Assembly (NCBI RefSeq): GCF_052088025.1
Contig: NZ_JBQCYD010000053.1
Coordinates: forward strand, 1 to 15,586
Source of the DNA: Anaeromonas sp052088025
Lineage (GTDB): Bacteria; Bacillota; Clostridia; Tissierellales; SIT17
DNA length: 15,586 nucleotides
Direction: 5' to 3'
Position 1 is the stretch's first letter. Each line of letters begins with the position of its first letter. This document shows, piece after piece, positions 1-6,491 of the stretch. Both the position numbers and the translations under genes were made by a program. The notes below the pieces were generated by a model. It saw only the letters and a list, made by a program, of their open reading frames with translations. It had not been told where the DNA came from and made no database searches.

Positions 1-17
1 TTATATCTTTTAGACAT
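1..17 (-). CDS. Start of an unidentified gene running off the window edge
   Basis: Only the first five codons (Met-Ser-Lys-Arg-Tyr) and two further bases are inside the window. The start is supported by a strong Shine-Dalgarno sequence GGAGG at 24-28, six bases before the ATG at 15-17, and by an extended -10 box (TGATATAAT) covering 44-52. It lies downstream of the phosphoribosyltransferase and SLOG genes on the same strand but has its own promoter. Nothing can be said about function from five residues; TIR-like proteins can begin this way, but so can many others. Confidence 0.4.
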
Positions 18-43
18 GATAGACCTCCAATTTCCTTTTATTT

Positions 44-52
44 ATTATATCA
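44..52 (-). promoter_or_regulatory. Extended -10 promoter for the edge gene
   Basis: Read on the minus strand, 44-49 is a perfect TATAAT preceded by TGA, giving the extended -10 pattern TGnTATAAT. No good -35 box is visible 16-18 bases upstream, as is common for extended -10 promoters. It sits 27 bases before the ATG of the partial gene at the window start. Confidence 0.45.
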
Positions 53-98
53 TGTCCGAGTTTTTATTGTATAATTAAGTGTAACCTATCCATTGTTC

Positions 99-134
99 TT
101 ATTCAAAACTAAAGAAAACTTGTCTTTTTGCCAT
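99..134 (-). pseudogene. Remnant of a possible ThsB/TIR-like (MTH538-type) gene start
   Basis: An ATG at 132-134, preceded by a good ribosome binding site (AGGGG, about 144-148), opens an 11-codon frame reading MAKRQVFFSFE and then stops at TAA (99-101). The pattern Met-Ala-(K/R)-(K/R)-x-Val-Phe-Phe-Ser-Phe is the usual N-terminus of the MTH538/ThsB TIR-like family, where the next residues are normally Tyr-Lys-x-Asp-x-Trp-Arg. The bases after the stop read as Lys-Asn-Asn in another frame, as expected after loss of one or two bases, but the rest of the gene is absent. It starts 30 bases after the SLOG gene stop, where an operon partner would be. The match rests on 11 residues plus a ribosome binding site, so the assignment is tentative. 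Confidence 0.35.
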
Positions 135-163
135 TATTACATCCCCTCATCTATTTATTTTTA

Positions 164-697
164 TCATAACATTATTTCAATCTGTTCATTTTTATTTACT
201 TTGTTTAGAAAAAAACTATTAATTTCAGGATTATTAATTAAGCTCATAAGTTTTTTTACATCATTAGCATTACTTATTTTATAAAACTCTTTATTTATAG
301 TTAAATATAGAAATACTACTTTATCTAAATTGATTAAATTTAAAATGTTATTAAATGTTCCTTTACTCTTCCCATTCCAAACCATTAAACCATAATCTGC
401 ATCCTTGGCCATTTCTTTATCTTTTACAGTATAAAAATCAAATCCTCTAATATTTTTAGAAACATCAATTGTTCTTGTTTGCCAATTCCCTATATTATTT
501 CTTATTATTTTCCCTGAAGCATATACAATAACATTTTTATAGTCTTTATCTCTGACATAATTTTGAATAGCCTTATCAATACCGTTAGCATCTCCAACTA
601 AAATCGTAAAATTATTTTTAATTATATTATTTAATTTCAAAATTACTTTAGAATTTAATTTAGTTATTTTACGTGGGCCCGCTATAAATATTTTCAT
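164..697 (-). CDS. SLOG-family (YpsA/DprA-like Rossmann) nucleotide-binding protein
   Basis: A 177-residue protein with the hallmarks of the SLOG superfamily. It opens on a beta strand leading into FIAGPRK (residues 4-10). A glycine-rich phosphate-binding stretch VGDANGID (34-41) follows. A second nucleotide-pocket motif DADYGLMVWNGKSKGT lies at about 99-114. SLOG domains bind nucleotides or cyclic ADP-ribose derivatives; the ThsA C-terminal SLOG domain of Thoeris is the best-known sensor. This protein is a stand-alone SLOG domain with a short C-terminal tail and no visible effector domain. Its ATG at 695-697 follows the phosphoribosyltransferase stop by four bases, and its ribosome binding site (AAAGGATG) lies over that stop, so the two are translationally coupled. 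Ligand and reaction are unknown. A lysine decarboxylase/LOG-type hydrolase is an alternative, but the LOG PGGxGT motif is not present. Confidence 0.72.
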   Translation of the reverse strand: MKIFIAGPRKITKLNSKVILKLNNIIKNNFTILVGDANGIDKAIQNYVRDKDYKNVIVYASGKIIRNNIGNWQTRTIDVSKNIRGFDFYTVKDKEMAKDADYGLMVWNGKSKGTFNNILNLINLDKVVFLYLTINKEFYKISNANDVKKLMSLINNPEINSFFLNKVNKNEQIEIML

Positions 698-701
698 AAT
701 A

Positions 702-1286
702 TCATCCTTTTGTTTTTGTCATAGTTAACACATATATATTATTAATATTTTGATCTCTTTTTAATACTCTACAAATTTCATTTAATGTAGTGCCTGATTC
801 ATATAAATCATCTACGACAAGTATGTTGACTTTTCTCTTTGAACTTTTGTTCATCACAATAGTTTCTCTTATTGTTTTTTCTTTTTCTACTACATCTATA
901 TCTTTAATTTGAGTTATACTCTTTTTTGTTAATACATCTAGATAAATAGGTTTATTGATAAATTCAGCAATTTCTTCTGCTAAAACAAAGACAGGTTGAA
1001 ATTCTCTATTTTTATTACTAGGTGGTGCAGGAAGAACAACATCAACCTTATTACTTATACCCCACTTTTTTAAAAAAATACTAATTAATTTAATTATATC
1101 ATACACTACTTTTTTATTGGACCTATATTTCAATTTATAAATTAATTCTCCAATTTCAGTCCTGGTAGTTTCAAATTGTGCTCTACCATAACAATCTTCA
1201 CCTAGATATTCACTTTTAACTACATGATAATCTATTGCAAAACCTTCTTTCCAATTCCCTTCTAATTTTATAGGGTTAATTGACAA
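702..1286 (-). CDS. ComF-like phosphoribosyltransferase
   Basis: A 194-residue protein. Residues about 80-190 form a type I phosphoribosyltransferase fold: LPAPPSN (85-91), in the position of the ComF 'P-x-P' strand, and the diagnostic PRPP loop VVDDLYESGTT (157-167), with both acidic residues and the G-T-T that hold ribose and phosphate. The N-terminal 80 residues replace the ComF zinc finger and contain no cysteine cluster. The start is TTG (1284-1286), fixed by a good Shine-Dalgarno sequence GAGGTGA at 1292-1298 five bases upstream. It is the first gene of a two-gene operon with the SLOG protein, divergent from the XRE regulator. Competence ComF is a possible label by similarity, but the partner and the regulator suggest a nucleotide-modifying or signalling role instead. 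Substrate unknown. Confidence 0.75.
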   Translation of the reverse strand: MSINPIKLEGNWKEGFAIDYHVVKSEYLGEDCYGRAQFETTRTEIGELIYKLKYRSNKKVVYDIIKLISIFLKKWGISNKVDVVLPAPPSNKNREFQPVFVLAEEIAEFINKPIYLDVLTKKSITQIKDIDVVEKEKTIRETIVMNKSSKRKVNILVVDDLYESGTTLNEICRVLKRDQNINNIYVLTMTKTKG

Positions 1287-1331
1287 TTAAATCACCTCTT
1301 ATATTTTTATAATTAAAACTTAATATTAATC

Positions 1332-1360
1332 ATTATAACGATTTTATTTACTTTAGTTAA
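1332..1360 (-). promoter_or_regulatory. Promoter of the phosphoribosyltransferase-SLOG operon
   Basis: On the minus strand a perfect -10 box TATAAT lies at 1332-1337 and a 4/6 -35 box TTAACT at 1355-1360, 17 bases apart. The palindromic site at 1368-1383 lies eight bases upstream of the -35 box. That placement would suit an activator, or a repressor reaching the promoter through the second site. Confidence 0.5.
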
Positions 1361-1367
1361 TTGAATT

Positions 1368-1383
1368 GTTGATTGTAGTCAAT
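1368..1383. promoter_or_regulatory. Putative XRE operator, imperfect copy
   Basis: GTTGATTGTAGTCAAT matches the perfect palindrome at 1486-1501 in 13 of 16 positions and keeps the TTGA..TCAA half-site tips. The centres are 118 bases apart, and each site lies next to one of the two divergent promoters. Confidence 0.55.
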
Positions 1384-1485
1384 GGTTTGAGTAAAAAAAT
1401 TTATTTCCTTATTAATATACTTAATAAAATACACCATAATATTATCATAGATAATAATTATTTTCAATATAAACATTTTTATTTT

Positions 1486-1501
1486 GTTGACTATAGTCAA
1501 C
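1486..1501. promoter_or_regulatory. Putative XRE operator, perfect 16-bp palindrome over the -35 box
   Basis: GTTGACTATAGTCAAC equals its own reverse complement. It contains the -35 hexamer of the regulator's promoter, so a bound dimer would block RNA polymerase; negative autoregulation is the simplest reading. Confidence 0.65.
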
Positions 1502-1515
1502 AAAGATATTATAAT
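1487..1515 (+). promoter_or_regulatory. Promoter of the XRE regulator gene
   Basis: A -35 box TTGACT (1487-1492), a 17-base spacer and a perfect -10 box TATAAT (1510-1515). It leads to AGGAGGT at 1527-1533 and the ATG at 1539. This is the most consensus-like promoter in the window. Confidence 0.75.
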
Positions 1516-1538
1516 TATTCTAGACTAGGAGGTTAGAT

Positions 1539-2276
1539 ATGCATAATGAAAATACATTTAATAAAGAAAAATTTAAAGATTTACTTGAGTCGGCTAAGGG
1601 AGATCGTTCAATTAATAAATATGCTAATGACTCGGGTGTCAGTGCCGCTCATATTTCAAGGTTATTAAGGAAGTTAATAAATACTCCCCCTTCTCCAGAA
1701 ATTATACATAAGCTTACTTCAACAGCATACAATGATATTTCCTATAGGGATATGATGGAGGCAGCTGGTCATATAGTAACTTCTCAAAATTTCTCAAATA
1801 ATTTAGTTAAAGAAAATAATGAAAGTTACAATGCATTTTATCAAATAGAAAAAAAATCGTATAAAGAAAAGATTAGTCAGAAAAAAAAATTAAAACAAAT
1901 TTTTCTACAGATTATTTTATCTTATTTATATGAAATGCCTTATGAATGGAGTATACATAAAACAGATAATAATTTAATATCAGATATGGTAATAAAAATA
2001 GAAGATTACGAATATGATAGACAATCAATAATTTTTCAACCTACACTTAAAGAAAATCTCATACCCTTACTACAAGTATATCAACTATATGGTAGACTAT
2101 CTACTATTGAATTTGATACAAAAGAAAAAGTAATAATAGCAGTAAATAGCCAAAAATATTATAATTACTTTAAAAAAAATATTCCTATATCACTTAAAAT
2201 TAATCTTTATATAATGTTAATAGATATAGAAAATCATGAGGTTATAAAAGAAGAAAAAATAGCAAATTATAATTAG
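1539..2276 (+). CDS. XRE-family transcriptional regulator with unidentified C-terminal domain
   Basis: A 245-residue protein. Residues about 8-80 form an XRE/lambda-repressor type helix-turn-helix: the turn is in SINKYANDSGVSAAHISRLL, followed by the region that in the family fixes the fourth and fifth helices. A charged, lysine-rich linker covers about 95-120. Residues about 120-245 form an alpha/beta domain that I do not recognise; it contains the strand-rich stretch VIIAVNSQKYYNYF and is a candidate ligand sensor. The start is set by AGGAGGT (1527-1533) five bases before the ATG. It is the only plus-strand gene here, transcribed away from the phosphoribosyltransferase operon and probably controlling both promoters through the palindromes at 1368-1383 and 1486-1501. 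A perfect hairpin overlaps its stop codon. Confidence 0.8.
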   Translation: MHNENTFNKEKFKDLLESAKGDRSINKYANDSGVSAAHISRLLRKLINTPPSPEIIHKLTSTAYNDISYRDMMEAAGHIVTSQNFSNNLVKENNESYNAFYQIEKKSYKEKISQKKKLKQIFLQIILSYLYEMPYEWSIHKTDNNLISDMVIKIEDYEYDRQSIIFQPTLKENLIPLLQVYQLYGRLSTIEFDTKEKVIIAVNSQKYYNYFKKNIPISLKINLYIMLIDIENHEVIKEEKIANYN

Positions 2277-2300
2277 TGTAATTATAATTTGCTATTTTTT
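2254..2300. terminator. Bidirectional terminator, 22-bp perfect stem
   Basis: The arms at 2254-2275 and 2279-2300 are exact reverse complements around a three-base loop. They begin with an A6 run and end with a T6 run, so U-tracts follow the stem on both strands. It covers the last codons and stop of the XRE gene and serves the converging DUF4301 gene as well. Confidence 0.85.
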
Positions 2301-2429
2301 CTTAATATTTCCATAAATATATAACCCTTCTATTTAATTCCCATAATTTCAAGCTCAATATCTAACAAATCATAATAATTTTATATAAATATCTTCCATG
2401 AACAAACATTATAAAACTTTCTTTGAATT

Positions 2430-3797
2430 CTATCCTTCAACACCCCTATGTCTATCTCTAAGTAAATCATTCACAGTCTTAACTGGATTGAATGTAGATA
2501 TAGGAACTTCAACAAAGAGTGTATTCCAATTATCCATAGCACCATTCCAAAGACCAGGATGTTCTAATGCCTTTAGTTTTCTTCCCTTATATGTCTTTTC
2601 ACTTATAAAGTATCTATCTTCATTTATATAATCCATTAAATTAAACTTATCGCCTTTATAGTCTTTGACAAAACATACTAAATCTACAGGATTGAAAAAT
2701 TTTGATGAGTTTAGGATTTCCACATTTACTTCATTGTTTAAATCAATTTCAGATTTCTCACATATCTGTAAGTCTAGATAATCTCCATTATCAACAACAA
2801 ATGGACCACCACCTGGTTCGCCTTGGTTTAAAACCATACCACAAACTCTAAGAGGCCTATTAAGTAGTGAAAGTGCAATATCCTTTGTTATTTCATCCTT
2901 GTAGGTAATGTTTAGAGTTTCTTTTATAAAGTTTTCTATTACCGCTAAATCATAATCATCAGCCAATATATCTTTAATATATTTATCAATTTCTTCCTTT
3001 ACCTTAAGCCCAACAGATGCTAATTCTTTCTTTGAATTAATAGTATCATCTATATAAGACCTATGGCATACATTATCAATGTTTTTGATAAAGATAATAT
3101 CAGCATCTAAATCATTCAAGTTTTCAATTAAGGCCCCATGTCCACCAGCCCTATATAGCACCTCTCCATCTTCAAGAAGAAAAGGTTTGTTATTCATATC
3201 TACAGCTAGGGTGTCTGTTTCCTCCTTTTGAAAAGAATATGTGATATTTATATTACCCTTATCCACCAATATCTCGTAGACATATTTGTTAAATAACTCT
3301 TCATGGTCCTTTGATATAGTGAAATGCAGATTAATATTGTCCTTATTTAAATACTCTTCTCCCTCATAAATATGCTCATCAATTGGCCTAGCTACAAAAT
3401 CCTCATATAAATGCATCTTGATAAGAGCCTTGGGAAGATTTCCATAATCTAGCTTTTCATCTAATATCATATTGATAATTTGACATCTGCCATTTATATC
3501 TTCCCTATCCATACCTTCAGAAACAATAATTTCTTTTATATCACCATAAAAGGCAAATTGCTCTAGACTATCAAAGAACTTATCAGTAAAATCTGTATCT
3601 ACCTTTGAATCCATATATTCATATAAGTCTTTAAACATTCTAGTAGCAGCTCCACTAGCAGGAATAAATTTAAGGCATTTTTTATTCAAATAATCCTTAC
3701 TAACTTCACTTAAATCAGTGAGTTCATCTTCACCAACAGCAGAAACAATATTTACATACCTGGTTCCTTTATTAAACTTTTTAATAAACTTGTCCAT
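2430..3797 (-). CDS. DUF4301 family protein, copy A
   Basis: A 455-residue protein of the DUF4301 family, whose function is not established. Residues 45-55 (IPASGAATRMF) resemble the glycine/arginine signature of sugar-nucleotide transferases (GxGxR(M/L)). Other family landmarks are HFTISKDHE near residue 157, GEPGGGPFVV near 340, LQICEKSEID, and a C-terminal HPGLWNGAMDNWNTLFVEVP. Length is normal for the family. The ATG is supported by GGAGGT six bases upstream. A second, clearly related but diverged copy lies at 10442-11854 in the same orientation beside sugar-nucleotide genes. A role in sugar or nucleotide metabolism is only an inference from the motif. The gene shares the hairpin at 2254-2300 as its terminator. 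No promoter was seen between the upstream hairpin (3830-3868) and the start. Confidence 0.8.
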   Translation of the reverse strand: MDKFIKKFNKGTRYVNIVSAVGEDELTDLSEVSKDYLNKKCLKFIPASGAATRMFKDLYEYMDSKVDTDFTDKFFDSLEQFAFYGDIKEIIVSEGMDREDINGRCQIINMILDEKLDYGNLPKALIKMHLYEDFVARPIDEHIYEGEEYLNKDNINLHFTISKDHEELFNKYVYEILVDKGNINITYSFQKEETDTLAVDMNNKPFLLEDGEVLYRAGGHGALIENLNDLDADIIFIKNIDNVCHRSYIDDTINSKKELASVGLKVKEEIDKYIKDILADDYDLAVIENFIKETLNITYKDEITKDIALSLLNRPLRVCGMVLNQGEPGGGPFVVDNGDYLDLQICEKSEIDLNNEVNVEILNSSKFFNPVDLVCFVKDYKGDKFNLMDYINEDRYFISEKTYKGRKLKALEHPGLWNGAMDNWNTLFVEVPISTFNPVKTVNDLLRDRHRGVEG

Positions 3798-3829
3798 AAT
3801 AACCTCCGTTTGAAATAATATTTATATTT

Positions 3830-3868
3830 AAAAAAAGTGAGTAACCACTTTTTGGCTATTCACTTTTA
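3830..3868 (-). terminator. Terminator-like hairpin directly upstream of DUF4301 copy A
   Basis: Read on the minus strand, the arms GTGAATAGCC and GGTTACTCAC pair around a short loop with one wobble and one mismatch, and the stem is followed by a run of seven T. It would end transcripts from the ATPase/TOPRIM operon. It also lies only about 33 bases before the DUF4301 ATG, so it could act as an attenuator. Confidence 0.6.
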
Positions 3869-4046
3869 TTTATAAAAAACTAATCTCTGGTAAATGAATA
3901 CCTATTATTCTAATACCTAAACATATACCATCTAATATTTGCTTAATATAAAATCCTCTAACCATAGTTTTATAGATTAATAGCATTGTATTATTACAAT
4001 ATTCAACAAATTATTAAGTTTAGTAACAAACACCGTAGCCCTACAG

Positions 4047-4742
4047 TTATTCATTCAAATAATCTTTTAATAAAATATTGAAATTAGTAAATCTTTTGAT
4101 TGAATTATTATCTTTTTTTATAAAATCCCAACTATCTTTATACTCCTTGTCCACAGTAAAAATACTATTACATATTAAATTTACAAATCCATCTAAGTCA
4201 TCTATATATTTATCTTGAAAATCCCTAGCATATTTAATCTTTAATTTTTCTTCAACTTCAATTTTATCATGAAGTACATGTTCTAAATTACAAGAAAAAT
4301 AAAAAACTCTATAAGGAACAGATTTGTACACTTTATTTGTAGATAACAATAAATTTAATAAGCCCTTCTTTTTATTATTTCTTTTAATTACGCTTTCAAT
4401 ATTTTTTGCATATATACCATCTTCTTTATAAATTAACTTATTAGCAGATTGATCTTCATATATATTTTCTTCCGAAATAAATACAGCATCCATATCAACC
4501 AAGTGTATCACTTCTAAATAGTCACTAGGTTTAAACTTCCTTTTTCCACCACCTTTAATTATATCAGTAATTTTACTTTTAATATTTTTCTTATCTACAT
4601 TGTTACTTGAAGTAATATCTCCATCTACAACTTCAAATATTATTTGATTATCATTCGGAATAAATTCTTCTAATAATAATTCTAAACTCTCTTGGTCTGT
4701 AATCCCCTCAACTATAAATAAAACTACTTTTTTCCTAGCCAA
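4047..4742 (-). CDS. TOPRIM-domain protein, partner of the adjacent ATPase
   Basis: A 231-residue protein with TOPRIM nuclease features. The first strand ends in FIVEGITDQES (9-19), with the catalytic glutamate at Glu12. VVDGD lies at 38-42. The second metal site is HLVDMDAVF (80-88), with Asp83 and Asp85 as the DxD pair. The remainder is helical and lysine-rich. It starts with TTG at 4740-4742, three bases after the ATPase stop, with only a weak GGTGA at about 4751-4755, so translation probably depends on coupling to the ATPase. The same pairing of an ABC-type ATPase with a TOPRIM protein occurs in OLD-family nucleases, in PARIS (AriA/AriB) and in AbiL/RloB-like systems. I infer that it is the effector of a phage-defence pair. 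Which named system, if any, it belongs to cannot be settled by eye. Confidence 0.6.
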   Translation of the reverse strand: MARKKVVLFIVEGITDQESLELLLEEFIPNDNQIIFEVVDGDITSSNNVDKKNIKSKITDIIKGGGKRKFKPSDYLEVIHLVDMDAVFISEENIYEDQSANKLIYKEDGIYAKNIESVIKRNNKKKGLLNLLLSTNKVYKSVPYRVFYFSCNLEHVLHDKIEVEEKLKIKYARDFQDKYIDDLDGFVNLICNSIFTVDKEYKDSWDFIKKDNNSIKRFTNFNILLKDYLNE

Positions 4743-4745
4743 AAT

Positions 4746-6122
4746 CTATTCACCAGCCTTTCGAAAAGCTCTAGTTATTTTAGCTGAATTAGTTTTATCA
4801 TATATAACTTCGTCTTGTCCTCCTAAAATTAAATCCCTATAATACATATCTCTTAAGTTGTTATTAGTTTTTACATTTTTTAATTTAATATATCTATTGT
4901 TGGTATTGGTTGTTGTAAATACTAAATTATTTTTATTTAAAACTTCCAATGGTCTTAAATTATGGGATGTAAAGATTAACTGCCCTTTCCCTCTTTGCTC
5001 TAGTATTTCAAGAATCTCACCTAATAAATATTCAAATATACCTGAGTCTAATTCATCAACTAGTACTGACATTGACTTATAATTAAACATCGCTATTAAT
5101 AGATGAAGAACTGCTACTATTTTTTTTATACCATCTGATTCATACCTTATTGGAATCTCTATATCTTCTCTACATGATAAAAGTTCTACTAATACTTCTT
5201 CATCTCCAGATTTAGAAGTCTGTATTTTTAACTCTTTTAATTTTATTCTTAATTCTGGTATAATTTCACTTATTACTTTATTAGATGCGTGGAGGCTAGT
5301 TTTTATTTCATTAACAGCTTTCCTAGGTAAATAAGTAGGTTTATCAAGGCCTATTGGCATAACTCCCATTGAAATATTTTCATTACTAATATAATTTTTA
5401 AAATTCATAGGTAGTACAATATTTGCATCGCTCAACGCTAATCGTTTATTATCTATAATAAATAGGTTTGAAAAAGCATAATGCTTTAGTATACTTAATA
5501 TTCCATATTCATCAGCTATAACTTTAGATTTTTCATTCATCAAATCAATCAGTTCTTCTGAAAAAATCATACTTTTTTTATCTTTAAATTTCATTTTTTT
5601 GTTAACTATAAAATCATTATCATCATCATATAATTTCAATAATTCATCATTCCTATATTTTGGAAATATATTATTATTATTATATACATTTCTAATTAAT
5701 CCTTTTACTCTATCCCAATCATCATTTATATTATCTTTATACCAATAGTCTATCGATTCTTCTTTTATAAATGTGTCCTCATTATTATTTAAAAGGGTTA
5801 TTTTATATTTTACTTTATATCTTTTGTCACCATTTTTTATATAAAATAATAAGTCTATCTGTGACTCATTTTGACCGTACATAATGTATTCTTCAATATC
5901 TTCAGGTAATGATTTTCCAGTAAACATATCTTGAATAATCCTTATGGCACTAATAATTGAAGTTTTACCTGAACCGTTTTGTCCATAAATACCAAGGATA
6001 TCTCCTATACCATCTTCTATATTTTGAATGCTGGCCATTTTAACGGTTCCATTTGATATATTCTTATAATTTTTAAGATTAACTTCTAAAATTCTAACTA
6101 CATTGTCATCTAAATTATACAT
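4746..6122 (-). CDS. AAA/ABC-type ATPase of an OLD/PARIS/AbiL-like pair
   Basis: A 458-residue ATPase of the RecF/OLD-like (AAA_15/AAA_21) group. The N-terminal strand LEVNLKNYKNI is typical of the family. Walker A is GQNGSGKTS (47-55). An ABC-signature-like ESDGIKK lies at 328-334, Walker B is VLVDELD (353-359), with a family-type acidic continuation, and the switch histidine is in TSHN (385-388). About 270 residues lie between Walker A and the signature, with no long coiled coil obvious. The ATG is preceded by AGGGTGA at proper spacing, and a strong promoter lies just upstream. The TOPRIM gene follows after three bases. In known ATPase/TOPRIM defence pairs the ATPase senses a phage component and holds or releases the nuclease; this role is inferred here from the domain pairing. 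Confidence 0.75.
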   Translation of the reverse strand: MYNLDDNVVRILEVNLKNYKNISNGTVKMASIQNIEDGIGDILGIYGQNGSGKTSIISAIRIIQDMFTGKSLPEDIEEYIMYGQNESQIDLLFYIKNGDKRYKVKYKITLLNNNEDTFIKEESIDYWYKDNINDDWDRVKGLIRNVYNNNNIFPKYRNDELLKLYDDDNDFIVNKKMKFKDKKSMIFSEELIDLMNEKSKVIADEYGILSILKHYAFSNLFIIDNKRLALSDANIVLPMNFKNYISNENISMGVMPIGLDKPTYLPRKAVNEIKTSLHASNKVISEIIPELRIKLKELKIQTSKSGDEEVLVELLSCREDIEIPIRYESDGIKKIVAVLHLLIAMFNYKSMSVLVDELDSGIFEYLLGEILEILEQRGKGQLIFTSHNLRPLEVLNKNNLVFTTTNTNNRYIKLKNVKTNNNLRDMYYRDLILGGQDEVIYDKTNSAKITRAFRKAGE

Positions 6123-6144
6123 GATATCTCACCCTTTCAATTAC

Positions 6145-6173
6145 ATTATAATACTATACACAAGTATAAACAA
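6145..6173 (-). promoter_or_regulatory. Promoter of the ATPase-TOPRIM operon with internal palindrome
   Basis: On the minus strand the -35 box is TTGTTT (6168-6173), the spacer 17 bases and the -10 box a perfect TATAAT (6145-6150). Between them, 6155-6168 reads TATAC-ACAA-GTATA, an inverted repeat placed where a repressor would block the promoter. No dedicated regulator gene is adjacent. Confidence 0.65.
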
Positions 6174-6364
6174 GCTTATTTTTGATTTTCGATACATTTT
6201 GTTTCTTTAATAGTATACTCTTACAGCATTTTGAATATTCATATTTTATTTAAATATATTATGTACATGCAAGCAATTACTAATCTTATACTTTTATATA
6301 ATAGCTGTATCTAATTTATATAATATTTAACAATTTATACTTATCCACTACAAGCGGTTTTTCC

Positions 6365-6445
6365 AAAATAATTTACTCATAAAAATTCCTCCAATTTTTT
6401 TACTATTTCTATAGAAAATTGGAGGGCAAGTTAATATTGTTATTT
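6365..6445 (-). repeat. Structured repeat, copy 1 (CCTCC stem)
   Basis: The arms 6388-6398 and 6415-6425 form an 11-bp perfect stem around a 16-base loop. On the minus strand the stem is followed by a short T run, so it can work as a terminator of the abiE operon, whose last gene ends at 6492. The left 28 bases match copy 2 at 8152-8235 in 24 positions and the right 36 bases in 32. The stem differs by a compensatory change. The rest of 6174-6491 holds no gene I can support. Confidence 0.7.
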
Positions 6446-6491
6446 AAAATAGGTATTTGGCACAGTAAATATTGTTATTCAAACTAAGGGT

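Noticed and set aside
93..284. 63-codon plus-strand hydrophobic frame overlapping the SLOG gene end
   Set aside because: Hydrophobicity comes from T-rich antisense codons; there is no Shine-Dalgarno sequence and it overlaps the TIR-like stub and the SLOG gene on the other strand.
6348..6380. Ten-codon frame Met-Ser-Lys-Leu-Phe-Trp-Lys-Asn-Arg-Leu on the minus strand, with GGAGG in the repeat stem as its ribosome binding site
   Set aside because: The homologous copy at 8152-8235 has ATA in place of ATG and a weaker GTAGG, and its frame stops differently, so the peptide is not conserved while the hairpin is.
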